From Roseovarius sp. UBA6167 (lineage in GTDB: Bacteria; Pseudomonadota; Alphaproteobacteria; Rhodobacterales; Rhodobacteraceae): a stretch of 12,119 bases of DNA. Position 1 is the first letter of the stretch, and each line of letters opens with the position of its first letter. The notes below the pieces were generated by a model, which worked only from the letters and a program-made list of their open reading frames with translations, did no database searches and was not told the DNA's origin. This document shows, piece by piece, positions 7,981 through 12,119 of this stretch. Location: positions 1 to 12,119 of the forward strand of contig DIUD01000018.1 in assembly GCA_002428225.1 (NCBI GenBank), read 5' to 3'. Both the position numbers and the translations under genes were made by a program.

Positions 7981-8496
7981 ATGAAAAACGAAAGCAAAAC
8001 ACAAGGCAGCGGCGACGCAATTGCCAAACTCGACGCCGTTTTCAACCCGCTAACCGATAAAATCGGAGACGCGCTGGCGGCGATTGAGACGATGGACGAT
8101 TCCGAAGTCTGGACCGGGCTTTACGCGGTTGAGAAAGGCGTCCCGCTCAATCCAGAAGACCGCGCGTTTTCCGAGGCGGAGTCGATAATTCTTTGCGCTT
8201 TGCGAGCCGAGCACGCTTCGCGGCTAGCAAAATCCGCAACGTGGTTGTCCGTTTCGGTGCAGGACGGCGACGATGGCCGGTTCTGCCTTCGCGTCTATCA
8301 CGACGCCGGGGAAGTGCTCCACCAAGAATTTGAGACCGAAGCCGAGGCGTGGGCGGCGGGCAATGCCCTGCTTGCGTTGCTCGAGCTTGAAGGCCGGGCG
8401 GTTAACGCCCGCGACGAGCTATCCGGGCAAATCGAGGGATTTTTCGGCGCGACGCCGTGCCCGGCATCCGCCGACGCCGATCCGTGTCCTTTCTGA
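7981..8496 (+). CDS. Hypothetical protein of the phage-like element
   Basis: A soluble, acidic protein of 171 residues with no membrane segment, signal peptide or motif that I recognise. The N-terminal third (AIAKLDAVFNPLTDKIGDALAAIETMDD) looks helical and may self-associate. The middle has alternating hydrophobic residues consistent with a small beta-sheet (TWLSVSVQDGDDGRFCLRV), and the C-terminus is helical, ending in a Cys/Pro-rich tail. The ATG at 7981 has AAGG 6 bases before it; the reading frame is open further upstream, but the ribosome-binding site decides this start. Its stop overlaps a possible ATG of the primase gene (TGATG), so both are probably one transcript. Position between an AlpA-type regulator and a primase suggests a replication or regulation accessory role, which is only an inference. 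Confidence 0.75.
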   Translation: MKNESKTQGSGDAIAKLDAVFNPLTDKIGDALAAIETMDDSEVWTGLYAVEKGVPLNPEDRAFSEAESIILCALRAEHASRLAKSATWLSVSVQDGDDGRFCLRVYHDAGEVLHQEFETEAEAWAAGNALLALLELEGRAVNARDELSGQIEGFFGATPCPASADADPCPF

Positions 8497-8507
8497 TGGG
8501 GGCCGCA

Positions 8508-8990
8508 ATGACCGACGCCGCAATCCTCACCCGGGACCTGGGCGGGCGCTGGCACGGACGCTACGGCACCGCGCCGTGCCCGGTCTGCCAGCCCGAACGC
8601 CGCCGCGACCAGAACGCCCTCGGTCTAGCCGATGGCCGCGACGGGCGGCTGTTGGCGAACTGCAAAAAGAGCGCCTGCGCCTTCGCGGACATACTCGCGG
8701 CGGCGGGGCTGCGCTCTGGCGACTATTCGCCACCGGACCCTGAAACCGTTGCCCAGCGCGAACGCGAGGCGAAGGCCGAGGCCGAGAAGCGGGCGAAGCA
8801 GGCCGAACGCTGCTGGACCGAAAGCATGCCGATCGGTGGCACCATCGCAGTGACCTATCTTCGCAATCGCGGGATCACCTGCGATCTGCCCTCGACCTTG
8901 CGCTTTCACGGCGCTTGCTGGCACGGGCCGACCGCAAGGCGGCACCCGGCGCTGGTGGCGCTGATCCAGGGCGCGGACGGCTTTGCGGTG
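8508..8990 (+). pseudogene. Truncated primase-like zinc-binding protein (phage/plasmid DUF7146-type)
   Basis: The frame starts at ATG 8508 (GGGGG about 5 bases upstream; alternative ATG 8496, fused to the previous stop). It encodes a primase-type zinc ribbon, CPVC (residues 24-27) and CKKSAC (52-57) followed by the typical FADILAAAGL helix. A charged coiled segment (about 80-102) and the conserved WTESMPIGGTIAVTYLRNRGI then lead to a start of the next domain, PALVALIQGADGFAV. In intact relatives this continues into a TOPRIM-like catalytic part. Here the resemblance ends near residue 161 (base 8990). The frame runs on to a stop at 9144-9146 with Arg/Ser-rich, unrelated sequence, while a neighbouring frame becomes protein-like. 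The gene is therefore cut by a deletion, and the catalytic region is lost. An intact version would lay RNA primers for element replication. Confidence 0.65.
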
Positions 8991-9187
8991 CTGCAAGCGC
9001 GATTGCGGCGCGGATCGAGGCGATCGAGCAACTGCCCGAAGGCCCGCTTCGCGCTCGCCTCTGCGCCGACGCATTCATGCGGGCAGGACAGGAAACCATG
9101 CGCCTCTTGGAAGGCGACGAAAGCACCGCCCGCCAACTTCGCATGATGGCCGACATGATCGAAGGCCAAGGCAAAAGGGCGAACTGA
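8990..9187 (+). pseudogene. 3' fragment of an unknown phage-type gene fused behind the primase remnant
   Basis: In the frame offset from the primase, a protein-like stretch of about 66 residues runs to TGA 9185-9187: AIAARIEAIEQLPEGPLRAR, then LCADAFMRAGQETMRLLEGD and STARQLRMMADMIEGQ. It has balanced, helical composition, unlike the Arg/Ser-rich alternative frame. It has no plausible start at the point where it becomes protein-like. I read it as the C-terminus of a different gene joined to the primase by a deletion near 8990; a single-base frameshift within one gene is less likely because primase homologues would continue with a different sequence. The family is not recognised. Confidence 0.5.
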
Positions 9188-9268
9188 CGGCGAAAACAAA
9201 GCAACGGCGCAGGCACAATTTCCGCGCCGCGCGCCTGCGCCGAAAGCTCCGAATGCGCCAGCAATTTC

Positions 9269-9298
9269 TTGACAGGCCGGAACCTAATGGGGTATCAT
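9269..9298 (+). promoter_or_regulatory. Sigma-70-type promoter upstream of the capsid gene
   Basis: A perfect -35 TTGACA (9269-9274, within CTTGACA) is followed after 18 bases by -10 TATCAT (9293-9298). Transcription would start near 9305, leaving a leader of about 140 bases before the capsid start at 9443. The -10 sits in TGGGGTATCAT, identical to 7928-7938, and in an imperfect palindrome GGTATCATGTTACC. Confidence 0.6.
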
Positions 9299-9373
9299 GT
9301 TACCAGTGTGATTTGCCCGATACCGGGCACGCCGTCGCAAATTCGACAGGCCACCCTTCGCCAGAGGCGCAAG

Positions 9374-9410
9374 GAGAAAGCACCACCCCAACAACCGGGG
9401 CGGCTTTCTC
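9374..9410 (+). other. Stem-loop in the capsid-gene leader (possible attenuator or terminator)
   Basis: GAGAAAGC (9374-9381) pairs perfectly with GCTTTCTC (9403-9410). Inside, after a small internal loop, CCCC (9386-9389) pairs with GGGG (9397-9400) around a 7-base loop. The descending arm contains CTTTCTC, so it could act as an imperfect intrinsic terminator. A smaller hairpin, GCCCG-ATAC-CGGGC (9315-9328), lies earlier in the same leader. Together with the promoter at 9269-9298 this defines a possible transcript of about 105 bases. Confidence 0.5.
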
Positions 9411-9442
9411 ATATGAGCGCCCCAAGGACGAAGGAACATAAA

Positions 9443-10696
9443 GTGAACATTCAAGAACTGAAAGCCGAGCACCGCGCGAAGGTGAAAGAGGCCCGCGCGC
9501 TCATGGCCAATATCACGGATAGCACACCCGAGGCGGAAGCCCGGAAGATCGAACGAGAGTTCGACGCTACCTTGGCAGAGGCCGACGCCCTGCGAAACCA
9601 GATCGAGGGCGAGCAGGAAGCCAGACACGAGCAAGGCGACCCGCGCCGCCCCATGATGGACGGGGAGGCCCGTGGCGTTGACGGCTGTGAGCCGCAGATC
9701 GAGGTCAAGGCCGCTGGCCTGCGCCCGGATCAGCGCATGTCGGACCACGTCCGGCGCGAGCATCCCGAGGACGCCAGCACCTACGGCGAACTCGAAATCG
9801 GTCGCCTGATGCGCGCGATGGTGACAGGCGCGAAAACCGATCTTGAGCGCCGGGCCTTGGCCGAAGGTTCTGACAGCGCGGGCGGGTTCACGGTGCCGAC
9901 AGTCACGGCTTCGCAACTCATTGACCTGATGCGCGCGCGCAGCGTTGCGGTTCAGGCCGGGGCGACGACCTTCCCGCTGGTATCGGACCAGACCGTGATT
10001 GCCAAGCTCGCCTCTGACCCGGTGCCCGCGTGGCGAAATGAAAATGCCAACATCGCCGAAAGCGACCCAACATTTTCCAGCGTGACCCTTGCGCCGAAAA
10101 GCCTCGCCGTGCTGGTGAAGGTTAGCCGCGAGCTTGTCGAGGACTCAGCGAATCTCGCCGTTGAATTGCCGCGCATCCTGGCGGCTGCGATGGCGCAGGA
10201 ATGGGACCGTGTTGCGCTCTTGGGGAGCGGCACAGCGCCCGAGCCGCTTGGCATCGCAAATACGCCGGGCATCAACACCACGGCATTGTCGGGCGCGCTG
10301 ACAGGCTACGCGCCTTTCGTGACGGCGCGCACGTCGCTTCTGAGCGCCAACCATGCGCCGACTGCAATCATCGCTCATCCGCGCGACGAGGGTGCTCTAG
10401 CTGGCCTTGTGGCGAGCGACTTACAACCCCTGATGGCACCGCGCCAAATCTCGGACATTCCGATGCTGACAAGCACCGCAATCCCGACCGATGGCGGCAC
10501 GGGCACGGACGAATCCTCGATCTTCATGGGTGACTTTAGCCGCCTGATCTTGGGCTTGCGATCCGATATCCGCATCGAGATCGTGCGCGAGCTGTTCGCC
10601 GGTGCCCATCAACTCGGCTTCATCGCTCATATGAGAGGCGACATTGCGGTGTCGCACCCCGAGGCATTCCACACCACAACCGCCGTGCAGGGCTGA
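9443..10696 (+). CDS. Phage major capsid protein, HK97 family
   Basis: Forms the icosahedral shell of HK97-type phage heads. The 417-residue protein has an N-terminal charged, alpha-helical delta domain (about residues 1-65) that acts as an internal scaffold. A variable linker follows, and then the mature capsid region from about residue 140 (EGSDSAGGFTVPTVTASQLID). Typical fold landmarks include AWRNENANIAESDPTFSSV, the spine-helix region VSRELVEDSANLAVELPRIL and the loop LLGSGTAPEPLGIANTPGI. The C-terminal DFSRLILGLRSDIRIEIVRE is also present, ending in FIAHMRGDIAV. The start is GTG 9443, with GAAGGA (9430-9435) 7 bases before it; an ATG at 9413 in the same frame has a weaker site. In intact prophages a portal and protease precede it and head-tail genes follow; none is present, so the gene is isolated. 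Base composition matches the host, suggesting a related source. Confidence 0.92.
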   Translation: MNIQELKAEHRAKVKEARALMANITDSTPEAEARKIEREFDATLAEADALRNQIEGEQEARHEQGDPRRPMMDGEARGVDGCEPQIEVKAAGLRPDQRMSDHVRREHPEDASTYGELEIGRLMRAMVTGAKTDLERRALAEGSDSAGGFTVPTVTASQLIDLMRARSVAVQAGATTFPLVSDQTVIAKLASDPVPAWRNENANIAESDPTFSSVTLAPKSLAVLVKVSRELVEDSANLAVELPRILAAAMAQEWDRVALLGSGTAPEPLGIANTPGINTTALSGALTGYAPFVTARTSLLSANHAPTAIIAHPRDEGALAGLVASDLQPLMAPRQISDIPMLTSTAIPTDGGTGTDESSIFMGDFSRLILGLRSDIRIEIVRELFAGAHQLGFIAHMRGDIAVSHPEAFHTTTAVQG

Positions 10697-10705
10697 TGAG
10701 ATTGG

Positions 10706-10797
10706 CGCGGCGGTGTCCTTTTCCCGCCGCGTCACAGGGCAGGCCGGGCTTCGCGCAGTTCCCCCGGCCTGCCCGACCCATGCCATGGGGGGGCGGG
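10706..10797 (+). repeat. Tandem hairpins downstream of the capsid gene
   Basis: Three inverted repeats follow one another. CGCGGCGG/CCGCCGCG (10706-10713 and 10724-10731) has a 10-base loop. The perfect 12-bp GGGCAGGCCGGG/CCCGGCCTGCCC (10737-10748 and 10763-10774) has a 14-base loop. A short GACCC/GGGTC pair begins at 10775. None is followed by a T-run, so a classic intrinsic terminator is unlikely; mRNA 3' end protection or a protein-binding structure are alternatives. Confidence 0.6.
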
Positions 10798-10884
10798 TCA
10801 CATTTCCACCGCCACGGGACTGAAACCGCGCGTATGGCCTCAATTTTCACGCATGCAAAACGAAGGTAAAAAAGGTAAGTAATA

Positions 10885-11082
10885 GTGACCCGATCACCCG
10901 AGGCCCGACTATGGCAAGCTATCCTCGCCCATGCGCTTCATGACGTGGCCAAGGGCCGGGATACTTCATGGCTTGGCTCACCCGACTTCGAGGCGGTTTG
11001 CGCCCTTGCGGGCCTTGACCCCGAGGCGGTGCTGAGCAGCTTCGACCCCGACAGATTCCGCGCGCTCATTCTGGCAGCGTGA
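10885..11082 (+). CDS. Small hypothetical protein of prophage type (copy 1)
   Basis: A 65-residue soluble protein with GTG start at 10885 and AAAGG 9 bases upstream. The helical N-terminal part reads EARLWQAILAHALHDVAKG. A conserved middle, WLGSPDFEAVCALAGLDPEAV, follows, and it ends FDPDRFRALILAA. The WLGS-DF-VC-LAGLDP pattern is one I associate with small proteins common in alphaproteobacterial prophages near replication or packaging genes, of unknown function. A second, 5'-truncated relative occurs at about 11497-11667, so the pair arose by duplication. There is no DNA-binding or catalytic motif. The start is chosen on the ribosome-binding site; the preceding A-rich stretch (10857-10884) gives no firm promoter. 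Confidence 0.65.
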   Translation: MTRSPEARLWQAILAHALHDVAKGRDTSWLGSPDFEAVCALAGLDPEAVLSSFDPDRFRALILAA

Positions 11083-11186
11083 GGCGGGCTTTCGCTTCTC
11101 GCTTCGTGCCCGGAGGACATTCCGAAGGCTCGAACCGGTTCACGGCAGGGGCGGAATCGCCGGGCATTGGCACGTCATTTGAATAT
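11083..11186. other. Gap between the convergent small gene and lipoprotein gene
   Basis: About 100 bases between the stop codons of two convergent genes. Only a short GGCG/CGCC repeat around GAAT (near 11150) was seen; no T-rich terminator or gene is supported. Confidence 0.3.
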
Positions 11187-11492
11187 CTATAGTCGCTCAA
11201 CGCTCAAGACTGCGTTCCCAAGGACTGTAATCCGCGTGAGCTGGCCCGTAGATAGATCCTCAAACGTCAAATTACCTCGGCGCGGAGAAACAAGGTCATT
11301 CATCTGTCCGTCGTAAATTTTGCCGACGCAAGGCCCCCAAGGCAGTATGCCCCCAGAAAGTCCTGCCGGGTTGAGATAGCGCGCCTCTTTTGTTGTGGCT
11401 GCGGCGCAGGCCTCATGGTCGGCGGAAATCGGGTCACCTACTGCGCAGGCACTTAGTGTTACCACTGCTGCAATTGAGTAAATCGGCTTCAT
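11187..11492 (-). CDS. Small putative lipoprotein
   Basis: A 101-residue protein with a lipoprotein signal peptide: MKPI, then the hydrophobic core YSIAAVVT and lipobox LSAC with the acylated Cys at position 16. The residue after Cys is Ala, not Asp, so outer-membrane sorting is expected by the +2 rule. The mature part of about 86 residues has three Cys (two in the first third and at the acylation site) and ends in beta-rich sequence (GNLTFEDLSTGQLTRITVLGN region). The ATG at 11492 has AGGAG about 7 bases before it. The gene is opposite in orientation to its neighbours and visibly poorer in GC. Its 5' end abuts the point where the second copy of the small prophage gene loses its N-terminus, suggesting a cassette (moron-like) insertion. 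The function is unknown. Confidence 0.75.
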   Translation of the reverse strand: MKPIYSIAAVVTLSACAVGDPISADHEACAAATTKEARYLNPAGLSGGILPWGPCVGKIYDGQMNDLVSPRRGNLTFEDLSTGQLTRITVLGNAVLSVERL

Positions 11493-11496
11493 TCAT

Positions 11497-11667
11497 CTAT
11501 CTCCTATTTTCGCTTATGGCCTACACGACGCCGCGAAGGGCAAAGACGTTGATTGGCTTGCCTCGCCTGACTTCGCGGCGGTTTGCACGCTGGCCGGGCT
11601 GGACCCAGAGGCGGTGGCCGAGCGATTTGACCCCGAGCGATTCCGCCGCTTGATGCAGGCTGCTTAG
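11497..11667 (+). pseudogene. 5'-truncated second copy of the small prophage protein
   Basis: In this frame the reading PIFAYGLHDAAKGKDVDWLA, then SPDFAAVCTLAGLDPEAV and FDPERFRRLMQAA, aligns residue by residue with the protein encoded at 10885-11082. The ending is at TAG 11665-11667. The first 12 or so residues of the other copy have no counterpart, and no ATG, GTG or TTG start lies between the upstream in-frame TAA (11479-11481) and the conserved part. It is therefore probably not translated. Its missing 5' end coincides with the start region of the lipoprotein gene on the other strand. Confidence 0.65.
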
Positions 11668-11782
11668 ATCACTTGAACAGCTTGCCCAAGCCCTTGCCGG
11701 TGATGCGCCCTGCTATCCTGGGACCTACGCGGCGGGATACTGCGCCTTTGCGCTTGGACGTGACCGCCTGAGCGTCGCCGAA
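11654..11782 (+). other. Open upstream extension of the next gene without a start codon
   Basis: The frame of the gene starting at ATG 11783 is open back to a TGA at 11651-11653 and looks coding (LEQLAQALAGDAPCYPGTYA, then GYCAFALGRDRLSVAE). It contains no ATG, GTG or TTG. Either the true 5' end was lost, or translation begins at 11783 and this is chance. Confidence 0.35.
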
Positions 11783-12115
11783 ATGCGACTGGCCGAGGAA
11801 TACGACGCGGCGCAGGAGCGTGGCGAGGTGGGGCAGCGCACAGGTAGGCCCAAAAAAGACGTTGCAGATGACAACGACTTTCTTCCGGCTACCGCCGCCG
11901 ACCTAGGCTTGCGCCGCGACGAGATCCATGAAGCGCGCAAGTTTCACAATGCAGAAAAGGAAAGCCCAGGCATTGGCAACGCGCCACCCCGTCGCGATCT
12001 GTTACCCCAAACGTTACCCGGCGAAGAAAAAGCCCCGTTCTGGCGGGGCTGTTCGTCGTCTAAGCCTTTGTTTTATTTGGTGGAGCCTAGGGGGATCGAA
12101 CCCCTGACCTCTTGA
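11783..12115 (+). pseudogene. Truncated phage/plasmid-type hypothetical protein; reading frame runs into tRNA-Ala
   Basis: The first 60 or so residues are convincing: MRLAEEYDAAQERGEV, a basic linker GQRTGRPKK, then LPATAADLGLRRDEIHEARKF and NAEKESPGI. Proteins with this EYDAAQERGEV ... TAADLGL ... EIHEAR pattern are common on alphaproteobacterial phages and plasmids. There they continue with a DPGIVRRTLDEAL-like C-terminal region and look like DNA-associated helix-turn-helix proteins. Here the resemblance stops after PGI (about base 11975). The remainder translates a terminator hairpin and then the complementary strand of tRNA-Ala, giving the familiar artefact VEPRGIEPLTS. The gene is thus truncated at the element/tRNA junction. 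The family assignment is from memory of the pattern and only moderately secure. Confidence 0.5.
12023..12050 (-). terminator. Intrinsic terminator of tRNA-Ala
   Basis: On the minus strand AGCCCCG (12050-12044) pairs with CGGGGCT (12037-12031) around a 6-base loop, followed by TTTTCTTC (12030-12023). It lies about 28 bases after the tRNA 3' end. The plus strand lacks a T-run, so it works mainly for the tRNA direction. Confidence 0.75.
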
Positions 12116-12119
12116 ATGC
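12078..12119 (-). tRNA. tRNA-Ala (NGC anticodon), 3' half only
   Basis: Read on the minus strand, 42 bases fit tRNA positions 35-76 exactly. These are anticodon bases G35 C36, A37, the 3' arm of the anticodon stem TCAAG, the variable loop AGGTC, and the T-arm AGGGG-TTCGATC-CCCCT. The acceptor strand AGGCTCC, discriminator A73 and encoded CCA follow. U70 agrees with the G3-U70 identity pair of tRNA-Ala. The wobble base (position 34) and the 5' half lie beyond the window. tRNA 3' ends are frequent integration sites, and the phage-type remnants lie directly on the 3' side of this one. Confidence 0.9.

Noticed and set aside
8970..9000. Programmed ribosomal frameshift joining the two primase-region frames
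   Set aside because: No slippery heptamer is evident, and the downstream segment does not look like the expected continuation of primase homologues; a deletion is simpler.
9443..10696. Capsid gene as an encapsulin
   Set aside because: It has the charged N-terminal scaffold domain and size of a phage capsid protein, lies among phage-type genes, and no cargo enzyme is adjacent.
7600..10883. Nine-base repeat GTAAGTAAT at 7600-7608 and 10875-10883 as possible attachment cores
   Set aside because: A 9-base match is expected many times by chance in 12 kb, and flanking bases differ.
12080..12115. Peptide ending VEPRGIEPLTS as a protein C-terminus
   Set aside because: It is a translation of the complementary strand of tRNA-Ala, a well-known annotation artefact.

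Overview
The window looks like the chromosome of a GC-rich alphaproteobacterium, most likely a member of the Rhodobacteraceae/Roseobacter group. This rests on the alphaproteobacterial form of SspB, dense ATGA-overlapped catabolic genes, strongly GC-biased third codon positions, and tRNA and housekeeping gene types. The genus cannot be fixed from the sequence alone.

Positions 1-3439 are housekeeping genes, all on the minus strand and transcribed in the order chromate transporter (chrA), ClpXP adaptor (sspB), PmtA-like methyltransferase, fumarase (fumC, cut by the window start). Positions 3440-3684 are a divergent intergenic region. Positions 3685-6745 are a tight plus-strand operon for valine breakdown. 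Its acyl-CoA dehydrogenase (probably isobutyryl-CoA dehydrogenase), 3-hydroxyisobutyryl-CoA hydrolase and 3-hydroxyisobutyrate dehydrogenase (mmsB) would carry out consecutive steps from isobutyryl-CoA towards methylmalonate semialdehyde. The three genes are joined by two ATGA stop/start overlaps.

From about 6746 to the end the window is accessory DNA, much of it broken. It holds the 3' part of an ISAzo13-type transposase (minus), a short orphan coding fragment, and then genes of a prophage or phage-satellite type. These are an AlpA/excisionase-like regulator, an unknown 171-residue protein, a primase-like zinc-finger protein cut by a frame change near 8990 and joined to the tail of another gene, and an isolated HK97-type major capsid protein. 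After these come two paralogous small genes, the second lacking its 5' end where a minus-strand lipoprotein gene begins, and a truncated phage-type gene. The window closes with the 3' half of a minus-strand tRNA-Ala preceded by its terminator. No integrase, portal, protease, terminase or tail gene is visible, so the element is a remnant, or it continues past the tRNA.

The most interesting signals are the AlpA + primase + lone capsid combination beside a tRNA, which resembles a decayed capsid-encoding phage satellite; a shared promoter/operator-like sequence before two element genes; a structured leader before the capsid gene that could be an attenuator or a small RNA; and three consecutive hairpins after the capsid gene, one with a 12-bp perfect stem.
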